From: Knoellia sp031844405
Lineage (GTDB): Bacteria; Actinomycetota; Actinomycetes; Actinomycetales; Dermatophilaceae
Direction of reading: 5' to 3'
Assembly: GCA_031844405.1 (NCBI GenBank)
Contig: JAUZVC010000002.1
Span: forward strand, 434,001-498,000
Length of the DNA stretch: 64,000 nucleotides
Shown: piece by piece, positions 55,933 through 63,949 of the stretch
Layout: each line of letters starts with the position of its first letter
Position numbering within the stretch: the stretch's first letter is position 1
Notes under the pieces: generated by a model
Databases searched by the model: none
What the model saw: the letters and a program-made list of their open reading frames with translations, nothing else
Told to the model about the DNA's origin: nothing
Made by a program: the position numbers and the translations under genes

Positions 55933-58481
55933 GGTTCGACTTCGACGGCACCGACCCGCTCGACCGCGAGCGCTTCCCCGTCGACGAGTGGCGGCTCGTC
56001 GAGACGTTCCCGAGCGACAACGACCTCGGGCTCACCGAGACCCTCTTCGCCATCGGCAACGGCTACCTCGGGATGCGCGGCAACCCGCCCGAGGGTCGAC
56101 CGTCCGCGGCGCACGGCACCTTCGTCAACGGGTTCCACGAGACATGGGACATCCACCACGCCGAGCAGGCCTTCGGCTTCGCGCACACCGGCCAGACGAT
56201 CGTCAACGTGCCCGACAGCAAGGTCATGAAGCTCTACGTCGACGACGAGCCACTGCTCGTCTCCACCGCCGACCTCGTCGAGTACGAGCGATCGGTCGAC
56301 TTCCGCGACGGCACGCTGCGCCGTCACCTCGTCTGGCGCACGCCGTCGGGCAAGGTCGTGCAGGTCGACACGACGGCGATGATCTCGTTCGTCGAGCGCC
56401 ACCTCGCGATCCTCTCGATCGAGGTGACGATGCTCGCGGGCAGCGCCCCGGTCGTCATCTCGAGCCAGATCCTCAACCGGCAGGACGGCGCGGACGAGTA
56501 CCAGGACCGCGAGGCGATGGCCAAGAAGGAGGGCTGGGACCCGCGCCAGGCCGGCGCCTTCACCTCCCGCGTGCTCGTGCCGCAAGGCGACTGGCACAGC
56601 GACCGACGGATGATCCTCGGCTACAAGTGTGCCCGCTCCGGCATGACGCTCGCCGTGGGCGCCGACCACACCATCGAGACCGACAACGTCGTCGAGGAGC
56701 TCATCGACACCGAGCCCGACCTCGGCAAGAAGGTCTACCGCGTCGACGCCGCCGAGGGGAGGACGATCCGGGTCACCAAGGCCGTCGCCTACCACTCCTC
56801 CCGCGGGGTGCCCACACGTGAGCTCTTCGACCGGTGCCGTCGCACCCTCGACCGGGTCCGACGTGACGGCGTGCAGGTCCAGCGCGACCAGCAGCAGAGC
56901 TGGGTGCAGAAGTACTGGGCGAACGCCGACGTCGAGGTCGAGGGCCACCCCGAGGTGCAGCAGGCCGTGCGCTGGAACCTCTTCCAGATCGCGCAGGCCT
57001 CGGCGCGCGCCGACCAGCTCGGCGTCGCCGCCAAGGGCGTCACGGGCAGCGGCTACGAGGGCCACTACTTCTGGGACACCGAGATCTACGTGGTCCCCTT
57101 CCTCGCCCACACTTTCCCGACTGCCGCGAAGAACCTCCTGCGCTTCCGGGTCAACCTCCTCGAGCACGCCCGCGCCAGGGCGCGCGAGCTCGCCCAGCGC
57201 GGTGCGCTCTTCCCGTGGCGGACCATCAACGGGCTCGAGGCGTCGGCCTACTACGCCGCGGGCACCGCGCAGTACCACATCGACGCGGACGTCGCGTATG
57301 CCGTGGCGCGCTACTGCGACGCGACCGGCGACAAGGACTTCCTGCGCCGCGACGGGGCGGAGATCCTCGTCGAGACCGCGCGCCTGTGGGCCGACCTCGG
57401 CTTCTGGCGGGTCGACGGCGGGCGGACGTTCCATATCCACGGCGTCACCGGGCCGGACGAGTACACGACCGTCGTCAACAACAACCTCTTCACCAACGTC
57501 ATGGCACGGTTCAACCTCGAGCGGGCGGCCGCGGTCGTGAGGGGCCTGCGCGAGGACGACCCCACGGCATACGCGCTCCTGCGGTCCCGGCTCAACCTCC
57601 AGGACGAGGAGGTCGACGAGTGGGAGGACTGCGCCGCCCACATGGCCGTGCCCTTCGACGAGGGCCTGGGCATCCACCCGCAGGACGAGAACTTCCTCGA
57701 CCGCGAGCTGTGGGACCTCTCGCAGACGCCGCCGGAGAAGCGTCCGCTCCTGCTCAACTACCACCCGCTCGTCATCTACCGGTTCCAGGTGCTCAAGCAG
57801 GCCGATGTCGTCCTCGCGATGCTCCTCCAGGGCGACCGCTTCAGCTCGGAGGAGAAGCGGCGCAACTTCGAGTACTACGACCCGATCACCACCGGCGACT
57901 CGTCGCTCAGCGCGGTGGTCCAGTCGATCATCGCCGCAGAGGTCGGGCACCACCAGTGGGCGATGCACTACTTCCTGTCGGGCCTGTTCGTCGACCTCGC
58001 CGATCTCCACGGCAACACCTCCGACGGGGTGCACATCGCCTCGGCAGGCGGTGTGTGGAACGCGCTCGTCTACGGGTTCGCCGGGATGCGCGACTACGGG
58101 CACGGCCTCACCTTCGACCCCCGCCTCCCGAGCGCGTGGCCGAGCCTGCGGTTTCCGCTGCGGGTGCACGACACCCGGCTGCGCGTCGAGCTCGAGCAGG
58201 ACGCGATCACCTTCACCCTCATCGAGGGCGAGCCGGTCACGGTGTCGGTCCGCGGCGAGAGCCACGAGGTCCGGCCGGACCGGCCCACCCGCGTCCCGCT
58301 CGACGGGCAGGGCCCACGCCTCACCCACCTCGTGCCCCGCCAGCCGGCGCCGGTGGTGCGGGCCGACGGCACGGTCATCACCGCAGGCGTGCCGACCGAC
58401 CCGGAGACCCTCGCGGAGGAAGCGGCCCTGCAGTCCGGTTCGGGTCAGCCGATCTCGACGGTGCCGCCGCAGCGCCAGTAG
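55929..58481 (+). CDS. GH65-family glycoside phosphorylase (maltose/trehalose/kojibiose type)
   Basis: An 850-residue cytoplasmic enzyme with the GH65 layout: N-terminal beta-sandwich (NDLGLTETLFAIGNGYLGMR, HGTFVNGFHETWDI), helical linker, (alpha/alpha)6 catalytic barrel and a small C-terminal beta domain. The catalytic acid is Glu511 in GVTGPDEYTTVV; GSGYEGHYFWDTEIYVVPF binds substrate. It phosphorolyses an alpha-glucosyl disaccharide to beta-glucose 1-phosphate; which disaccharide cannot be told. The GTG start overlaps the phosphoglucomutase stop. Its 3' end overlaps the convergent DUF2087 gene by 37 bases. Confidence 0.93.
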   Translation: MRFDFDGTDPLDRERFPVDEWRLVETFPSDNDLGLTETLFAIGNGYLGMRGNPPEGRPSAAHGTFVNGFHETWDIHHAEQAFGFAHTGQTIVNVPDSKVMKLYVDDEPLLVSTADLVEYERSVDFRDGTLRRHLVWRTPSGKVVQVDTTAMISFVERHLAILSIEVTMLAGSAPVVISSQILNRQDGADEYQDREAMAKKEGWDPRQAGAFTSRVLVPQGDWHSDRRMILGYKCARSGMTLAVGADHTIETDNVVEELIDTEPDLGKKVYRVDAAEGRTIRVTKAVAYHSSRGVPTRELFDRCRRTLDRVRRDGVQVQRDQQQSWVQKYWANADVEVEGHPEVQQAVRWNLFQIAQASARADQLGVAAKGVTGSGYEGHYFWDTEIYVVPFLAHTFPTAAKNLLRFRVNLLEHARARARELAQRGALFPWRTINGLEASAYYAAGTAQYHIDADVAYAVARYCDATGDKDFLRRDGAEILVETARLWADLGFWRVDGGRTFHIHGVTGPDEYTTVVNNNLFTNVMARFNLERAAAVVRGLREDDPTAYALLRSRLNLQDEEVDEWEDCAAHMAVPFDEGLGIHPQDENFLDRELWDLSQTPPEKRPLLLNYHPLVIYRFQVLKQADVVLAMLLQGDRFSSEEKRRNFEYYDPITTGDSSLSAVVQSIIAAEVGHHQWAMHYFLSGLFVDLADLHGNTSDGVHIASAGGVWNALVYGFAGMRDYGHGLTFDPRLPSAWPSLRFPLRVHDTRLRVELEQDAITFTLIEGEPVTVSVRGESHEVRPDRPTRVPLDGQGPRLTHLVPRQPAPVVRADGTVITAGVPTDPETLAEEAALQSGSGQPISTVPPQRQ

Positions 58482-58747
58482 GTGCCGTCACGGCGGTCGA
58501 GGAAACCCTCCTCGACGAGGTAGCGGCGCAGCGCGGCGTGGTCGGGATGGCGCCGCCGGAGGATCTCGTTGACCTGCACCTCCGGATAGATCTCGCCGAG
58601 TGCGAAATCCTGCGCGACGAGGTCGAGGACGACGAGCCGCTTCGAGATCTTCGTCGGGATCGACGCGAGCCGTCCGTCCGCCCCGACGAACGCGCGCAGG
58701 ACCGTGTCGCGCTGGCGGAGGGCGTCGGTCAGGGTGGGGCGGTCCAT
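58445..58747 (-). CDS. DUF2087-domain protein
   Basis: A 100-residue minus-strand protein. The stretch LASIPTKISKRLVVLDLVAQ, then GEIYPEVQVNEILRRRHPDH and LRRYLVEEGFLDRRDGTYWR, is the full DUF2087 domain, a winged-helix-like module often fused to transcription regulators; here it stands alone. The biological role is unknown. The ATG follows a TAGGCT -10 element by seven bases. Its 3' end overlaps the GH65 gene on the other strand. Confidence 0.85.
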   Translation of the reverse strand: MDRPTLTDALRQRDTVLRAFVGADGRLASIPTKISKRLVVLDLVAQDFALGEIYPEVQVNEILRRRHPDHAALRRYLVEEGFLDRRDGTYWRCGGTVEIG

Positions 58748-58754
58748 GCCCGCG

Positions 58755-58760
58755 AGCCTA
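58755..58760 (-). promoter_or_regulatory. -10 element of the DUF2087 gene (leaderless type)
   Basis: TAGGCT read on the minus strand, seven bases before the ATG at 58747. Confidence 0.5.
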
Positions 58761-59008
58761 GGGAGCGGCAGCGCCTGGCGCGAGCGACTTCCCGCCCGGC
58801 TGGGGCCCACCGGTGCAGCCGCCAACGGGTGAGCCACGGCCATCGGGTGGCGGGCGTCAGCCGCAGTGCTCGAAGGGGCTCGTCGAGCACGAAGAAGAGG
58901 CCGGCACCACGCCGGGGCCGTCTGGTCACCCTGACGCACCATCGGCGGGATGGCGATGGGGAGTACTCCCCGCGAGGTCGGGCCGAAGGGGCCCGGGACG
59001 GCGGTGGC

Positions 59009-59014
59009 TAGGCT
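59009..59014 (+). promoter_or_regulatory. -10 element of truA (leaderless type)
   Basis: TAGGCT, eight bases before the ATG at 59023. The 260 bases upstream, between the divergent DUF2087 gene and truA, hold no gene I can support. Confidence 0.45.
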
Positions 59015-59022
59015 GCGGAGCC

Positions 59023-59868
59023 ATGACGTTGACGCGGGTGCGGATCGACCTCGCCTACGACGGCACCGACTTCTCCGGGTGGGCGGCCCAGCCGGGGCGG
59101 CGCACCGTCGAGGGCGAGCTGTCCGCGGCGCTGACGACGCTGCTCCGGGCGCCGGAACCGGTGCGGCTCATCGTCGCCGGGCGCACCGACGCGGGAGTCC
59201 ACGCGCGCGGCCAGGTCGCGCACGCAGACGTCGACAGCACGGCGTATGCCGGCCTGCCCGGTCGGTCGTCGCGCTCGCCCGAGGAGGCGGCCCGGACCCG
59301 GCTCGCAGGCATCCTGCCCGCTGACGTCGTCGTGCGCTCCGTGGCCGTCGCACCGGAGGGTTTCGACGCCCGCTTCTCCGCGTTGCGCCGGCGCTACGCC
59401 TACCGGATCTGCGACCGCCCGGGCACACTCGACCCGTTGCGACGGCGCGACACCGTCGTCGTCAGGGACGAGCTCGACGTGGCGGCGATGTCCGACGCGG
59501 CGGGGCGGCTCGTCGGTCTCCACGACTTCGCGGCCTTCTGCAAGAGACGCGAGGGTGCGACGACGGTGCGCACGTTGCTCGCCTACTCGTGGAGCCGCGG
59601 CGACGACGGTGTCCTCGAGGGCCGCGTCGTCGCGGATGCCTTCTGCCACAGCATGGTTCGTGCGCTCGTCGGAGCGGTCGTCCCCGTCGGGCAGGGTCGG
59701 GCGGTGGTCGACTTCCCGCGGGACGTCCTCGGCGCACGGCAGCGCGACCCCCGCGTCGCGGTCATGCCGGCCCACGGCCTCTCGCTCGAGGAGGTCGCCT
59801 ACCCGGCGGACGACGAGCTGGCCGCGCGCGCCGAGGAGGCGCGCGCCACCCGCACCCTCGAGACCTGA
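59023..59868 (+). CDS. truA: tRNA pseudouridine(38-40) synthase TruA
   Basis: Makes pseudouridine in the anticodon arm of tRNAs; 281 residues. The opening RVRIDLAYDGTDFSGWAAQP and the catalytic motif VAGRTDAGVHARGQVAH with Asp56 are clear, as is FCHSMVRALVGAVVPVGQGR near the C-terminus. It commonly follows rplQ in actinobacteria; here the GH65 pair and DUF2087 are inserted between them. It converges on the DUF2993 gene with 31 bases between the stops. Confidence 0.96.
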   Translation: MTLTRVRIDLAYDGTDFSGWAAQPGRRTVEGELSAALTTLLRAPEPVRLIVAGRTDAGVHARGQVAHADVDSTAYAGLPGRSSRSPEEAARTRLAGILPADVVVRSVAVAPEGFDARFSALRRRYAYRICDRPGTLDPLRRRDTVVVRDELDVAAMSDAAGRLVGLHDFAAFCKRREGATTVRTLLAYSWSRGDDGVLEGRVVADAFCHSMVRALVGAVVPVGQGRAVVDFPRDVLGARQRDPRVAVMPAHGLSLEEVAYPADDELAARAEEARATRTLET

Positions 59869-59899
59869 CCCGAGTCGCCGTCCCGACGCGGTCCCCAGG

Positions 59900-60571
59900 T
59901 CACTGGCTGATCGTCACGTCCGCGCCCCGCAGATGGGCACGAAAGCCGTCGGCCTGCACCGAGACAGAGGTGAGTGCCATGCCCTCGGGCACCCCCTCGA
60001 TCGTGTGCCGGATCGTGACGAGCTCGCGCACGATCGACGAGGCCGCGGTGTCGAGCCAGTCGGGTCCGTCGAGGTCGATCGTGCGAGGCTCGATGACGAG
60101 CCGGCCTCCCTGAGCCCGGACCGAACCCGTGGCCCGCACCTCGACCTCGCGGCCGAGGACGCTCACCTGCCGACGCATCCCGGCGAGCCCGTCGTCGGCG
60201 GCGAAGAGGGTCACGCCCCCACCGATCTGGGCCGCCGCCGTGGCGAACGGGAGCGAGGCGTCGATGTCGAGACGCTGGGCGCGCAACCCGTCCTTGGTCA
60301 GGGTCACGCCGGAACCGATCGCGGTGACGTCGGTGAGACCGCCGTGGCCGGTGACCACCTGGCTGCTCGTGAGCCGCACCTCGCCCAGCCACGTCTCACC
60401 CCGGGCGAGATCCGCCGGGGCGGTGGGCCGTGGAGAGGCGCTGGCGCTCGGCACGTCGACGTCGGCTCCCGAACCCGGGCTGCCGACGGACCACACGAGG
60501 GCCAGCACGGCCACGACGAGGGCGACGAGCATCGTCGTCGCCCCGAGCACGAACTGCTTCACGATCGCCAT
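59900..60571 (-). CDS. DUF2993 (LmeA-like) membrane-anchored protein
   Basis: A 223-residue protein with one N-terminal membrane segment (about residues 7-29), a Ser/Ala/Pro linker and an extracytoplasmic DUF2993 domain (SSQVVTGHGGLTDVTAIGSG, GLAGMRRQVSVLGREVEVRA). In mycobacteria LmeA, of this family, takes part in mannan elongation in the envelope; function here is not proven. The ATG giving MAIVKQFVLGATTML is chosen over in-frame codons upstream that would reach into the amylase promoter. Confidence 0.82.
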   Translation of the reverse strand: MAIVKQFVLGATTMLVALVVAVLALVWSVGSPGSGADVDVPSASASPRPTAPADLARGETWLGEVRLTSSQVVTGHGGLTDVTAIGSGVTLTKDGLRAQRLDIDASLPFATAAAQIGGGVTLFAADDGLAGMRRQVSVLGREVEVRATGSVRAQGGRLVIEPRTIDLDGPDWLDTAASSIVRELVTIRHTIEGVPEGMALTSVSVQADGFRAHLRGADVTISQ

Positions 60572-60633
60572 CCTGCCCTGCGTGCCTGAGCAGACGCTGT
60601 GCCGGGAGGGGGAGGAAACCACCCGAACGAGAA

Positions 60634-60663
60634 CTTCATGTAAAACGTTTACGCAGCTAGCCT
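60634..60663 (+). promoter_or_regulatory. Amylase promoter with LacI-type operator
   Basis: GTAAAACGTTTAC (60640-60652), a near-perfect palindrome of the GTAAACGTTTAC type bound by LacI-family sugar repressors, lies between a possible -35 (CTTCAT, 60634-60639) and the -10 TAGCCT (60658-60663). A repressor bound there would block RNA polymerase directly. No LacI-family gene is in the window. Confidence 0.65.
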
Positions 60664-60729
60664 CCTCCGCAGACCTGTGAGCCGCGCACCAACGAGGGTG
60701 ACGCGGGACTTCCCCTCGGAGGAGCAACG

Positions 60730-63700
60730 ATGCCCATCCCACGCCGCCTGTATGCCGTCGCCGCCGGGGCCGCGGTCGCCCTGTCCCCGGTCCTCGGGGC
60801 CAGCCTCCCCGCCTCGGCCGAGACCGTGTCCGTCGCCCTCGTCGGCTCGCTCCAGGACGAGATCGGCTGCCCCGAGGACTGGAAGCCCGAGTGCGCCGCC
60901 TCGGAGCTGACCCGGGTCGGGGACACGACGGCATACACGAAGACGTTCAACCTCCCCAAGGGGACGTACGAGTACAAGATCGCGCTCAACGACTCGTGGG
61001 ACGCGAACTACGGCGCCGGGGGAGTCTTCAACGGCCCCAACATCCCGCTCGTGCTCGAGGGCCCTGCGACGCTCGAGTTCACCTACGACGACGTGACCCA
61101 CCTCGTCACGGTGACGCCGAAGAACCTCTCCGGCGGCACGACGGCGGCGGACGCGAAGCTCGCCGGCACGTCGCTGCGCTCGCCGCTGACCCGTGAGCGG
61201 TTCTACTTCCTCATGGCCGACCGTTTCGCCAACGGCCGCACCGACAACGACCGCGGCGGACTCACCGGCGGACCGCTCACGACCGGCTTCGACCCGACCC
61301 ACAAGGGCTTCTACCACGGTGGCGACCTCAAGGGCGTCATGGACAAGCTCGACTACATCAAGGGCATGGGCACGACGGCGATCTGGCTCACGCCGAGCTT
61401 CAAGAACAAGCCGGTGCAGGGCAAGCCGGGCGAGGAGAGCGCCGGCTACCACGGCTACTGGATCACCGACTTCACGCAGATCGACCCCCACCTCGGCACC
61501 AACGCGGAGATGAAGGCGCTCATCGCGGCGGCGCACAAGAAGGGGATGAAGGTCTTCTTCGACATCATCACCAACCACACCGCCGACGTCATCGACTACG
61601 AGGAGGGGCAGTACACCTACCGCTCCAAGAAGAACTACCCCTACGAGGACGCCAGCGGGAAGGCGTTCGACGACCGCGACTACGTCAACAAGGCGTTCCC
61701 GGCGATGGACCCGAAGACGTCGTTCCCCTACACGCCGTTCCTCCACCCCGGTGACGAGGACGCCAAGACGCCGGCGTGGCTCAACGACCCGCTGATGTAC
61801 CACAACCGCGGCGACTCGACCTTCGCCGGCGAGTCCTCGACGTACGGCGACTTCATCGGTCTCGACGACCTCTTCACCGAGCGGCCCGAGGTCGTCGACG
61901 GCATGGGCGAGATCTACAAGCAGTGGGTCGACTTCGGCATCGACGGCTTCCGGATCGACACCGTCAAGCACGTCAACCTCGAGTTCTGGCAGAAGTTCAT
62001 GCCGGACCTGCTCGGCCACGCCGCCAAGACGAACGACGACTTCTTCGCCTTCGGGGAGGTCTACGACGGCAACCCGGCGGTCATGTCGGAGTACACGACC
62101 CGCGGCAAGCTCCAGGCCACCCTCGACTTCGGTTTCCAGCAGCAGGGCGTCGACTTCGCCAAGGGCAAGCCCGCGAACGTTCTCGCCGACTTCTTCGGCA
62201 AGGACGACTGGTACACCGACGCGGACAGCAACGCCTACCAGCTGCCGACGTTCCTCGGGAACCACGACATGGGACGTGCGGCGATGTTCCTCAAGGACTC
62301 CAGCGCCAACGAGGCCGAGCACCTGGCTCGCGTGAAGTTCGCGCAGTCGCTCATGTTCGCGACCCGCGGCAACCCGGTCACCTACTACGGCGACGAGCAG
62401 GGCTTCATCGGCACCGGCGGCGACCAGCTCGCCCGCGAGGACATGTTCGCGAGCAAGGTCGACATCTACAACACCGAGGACGTGCTCGCCGGACCCGAGG
62501 GCTCGCGCGACCGCTACGCGACGACGCACCCGCTCTACGAGCACCTGCGGGACCTGTCCGCCAAGCGCGCCAAGCACCCCGCGCTCGCGGACGGTGCCCA
62601 GGTCCAGCGCTACGCCGCCGACGGCGCGGGCATCTTCGCGGTCTCGCGCATCGACGCGGGCCAGAAGGTCGAGTACGTCGTCGCTGCCAACAACGCGAAG
62701 ACCGCCTCGAAGGCGACCTTCCCGACGTGGAGCAAGGGCAAGGGCGTCGTCTTCACCCCGGTCTCCGGCACCGACACCGCGGTCAAGCCCGCCGCCGACG
62801 GCAAGGTCTCGGTCACCGTCCCGCCGCTCACCGTGAGCGTCTGGCGGGCCAACAAGCCGATCTCCACGACCGGTGCCGCCCCGACGGTCTCGCTCTCGAC
62901 CGGCGCGGCCCACACGGTGGCCGACCGCGCCGAGATCGCGGCGGACGTCACGGCGAGCACCTTCGGGCAGACGACATTCCTCTACCGCCCGGTCGGCACG
63001 ACGACGTGGCGTCCGATCGGCACCGACGACAACGCTCCCTTCCGCGTCTTCCACGACGTCTCCGGTATGCCGTTGGGCTCGGTCCTCGAGTACCGCGCCG
63101 TCGTGCGCGACGCCGCCGGCCGGGTCGCGGCCAGCGGCTCGTGGGCCTCGGTCGTGGCGCCGAAGAAGGGCGGCTCCACCGAGGGCGAGATCGGCGACCG
63201 CCCGGCGACCCAGCCGAGCACGGTCGGCGTCCCCGGCACGCACAACTCCGAGATGGGTTGCCCGAAGGACTGGGACGAGACGTGCGACGCGTCGCAGCTC
63301 ACGTTCGACGCCAACGACGGCATCTGGAAGAAGGCGTTCACGATCACGCCGGGCCCGTACTCCTACAAGGCCGCGCTCAACAAGGCGTGGACGGAGAACT
63401 ACGGCGACAAGGGTGAGCGCGACGGTGCCAACATCTCCTACGAGACCGATGGGTCGGTGACGTTCTTCTACGACCCGACGACGCACTGGGCCACCTCGGA
63501 CGAGCAGACCGAGATCATCACCGCACCGGGCACCTTCCAGAGTGAGCTCGGGTGCGCCGAGGACTGGAGCCCGGCGTGCATGCGCCCGTGGCTGCAGGAC
63601 AAGGACGGTGACGGCGTCTTCACCTGGGCCACGACGAAGATCCCGGCCGGAACGTGGGAGTTCAAGATCGCCCACGACCGGTCGTGGACCGAGAGCTACG

Positions 63701-63816
63701 GCTCCGGCGGTTCGCCGAGCGGCGGCAACATCACGGTCACGGTGCCGAGCGACGGGGCGAGGACGAACTTCGTCTACGACTCGGCGACGCACCTCACGAC
63801 GGTGACGAGCTCGTAG
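60730..63816 (+). CDS. Secreted GH13 alpha-glucan hydrolase (alpha-amylase/pullulanase-like) with three X25-type modules
   Basis: A 1028-residue secreted enzyme. Signal peptide about 1-30. An X25/pullulanase-type module follows (about 34-125, with EIGCPEDWKPECAASELTRV), then the GH13 barrel from about residue 155: region I DIITNH (Asp278), region II GFRIDTVKH (nucleophile Asp410), region III FGEVYD (acid/base Glu443) and region IV FLGNHD (Asp513). After a beta domain come two more X25-like modules (EMGCPKDWDETC, about 838-930; ELGCAEDWSPAC, about 936-1025). The modules share a Cys pair and DxSWxxNYG-like motif and probably bind glucan. Exact specificity is open. Confidence 0.93.
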   Translation: MPIPRRLYAVAAGAAVALSPVLGASLPASAETVSVALVGSLQDEIGCPEDWKPECAASELTRVGDTTAYTKTFNLPKGTYEYKIALNDSWDANYGAGGVFNGPNIPLVLEGPATLEFTYDDVTHLVTVTPKNLSGGTTAADAKLAGTSLRSPLTRERFYFLMADRFANGRTDNDRGGLTGGPLTTGFDPTHKGFYHGGDLKGVMDKLDYIKGMGTTAIWLTPSFKNKPVQGKPGEESAGYHGYWITDFTQIDPHLGTNAEMKALIAAAHKKGMKVFFDIITNHTADVIDYEEGQYTYRSKKNYPYEDASGKAFDDRDYVNKAFPAMDPKTSFPYTPFLHPGDEDAKTPAWLNDPLMYHNRGDSTFAGESSTYGDFIGLDDLFTERPEVVDGMGEIYKQWVDFGIDGFRIDTVKHVNLEFWQKFMPDLLGHAAKTNDDFFAFGEVYDGNPAVMSEYTTRGKLQATLDFGFQQQGVDFAKGKPANVLADFFGKDDWYTDADSNAYQLPTFLGNHDMGRAAMFLKDSSANEAEHLARVKFAQSLMFATRGNPVTYYGDEQGFIGTGGDQLAREDMFASKVDIYNTEDVLAGPEGSRDRYATTHPLYEHLRDLSAKRAKHPALADGAQVQRYAADGAGIFAVSRIDAGQKVEYVVAANNAKTASKATFPTWSKGKGVVFTPVSGTDTAVKPAADGKVSVTVPPLTVSVWRANKPISTTGAAPTVSLSTGAAHTVADRAEIAADVTASTFGQTTFLYRPVGTTTWRPIGTDDNAPFRVFHDVSGMPLGSVLEYRAVVRDAAGRVAASGSWASVVAPKKGGSTEGEIGDRPATQPSTVGVPGTHNSEMGCPKDWDETCDASQLTFDANDGIWKKAFTITPGPYSYKAALNKAWTENYGDKGERDGANISYETDGSVTFFYDPTTHWATSDEQTEIITAPGTFQSELGCAEDWSPACMRPWLQDKDGDGVFTWATTKIPAGTWEFKIAHDRSWTESYGSGGSPSGGNITVTVPSDGARTNFVYDSATHLTTVTSS

Positions 63817-63835
63817 CTCTCAGCCGCCACAGGTA

Positions 63836-63912
63836 CGACTTATTGCCCTTTTGCGCCGCGTTCAGCGATCGGCCCACGTTCACGAGGACGTGCGCAAAAG
63901 GGCAATAAGTCG
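63836..63912. repeat. Perfect 21-bp inverted repeat after the amylase gene
   Basis: The arms 63836-63856 and 63892-63912 are exact complements with a 35-base loop. The arm has an A/T-rich core (CTTATTGCCCTTTT) unlike the surrounding DNA and resembles the arm of the 53183-53260 repeat. Likely a bidirectional terminator between convergent genes. Confidence 0.7.
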
Positions 63913-63949
63913 GATCCGGCAGGGAGCTGCGGCGGCGGGCGGCGTTCGC

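Noticed and set aside
55395..58328. Minus-strand open frame of nearly 980 codons opposite the GH65 gene
   Set aside because: Shadow of a recognisable enzyme gene; composition is highly repetitive (Val/Asp/Glu/Arg/Leu).
60649..63792. Minus-strand open frame of over 1000 codons opposite the amylase gene
   Set aside because: Antisense to a gene with complete catalytic motifs; no start signal and low-complexity product.
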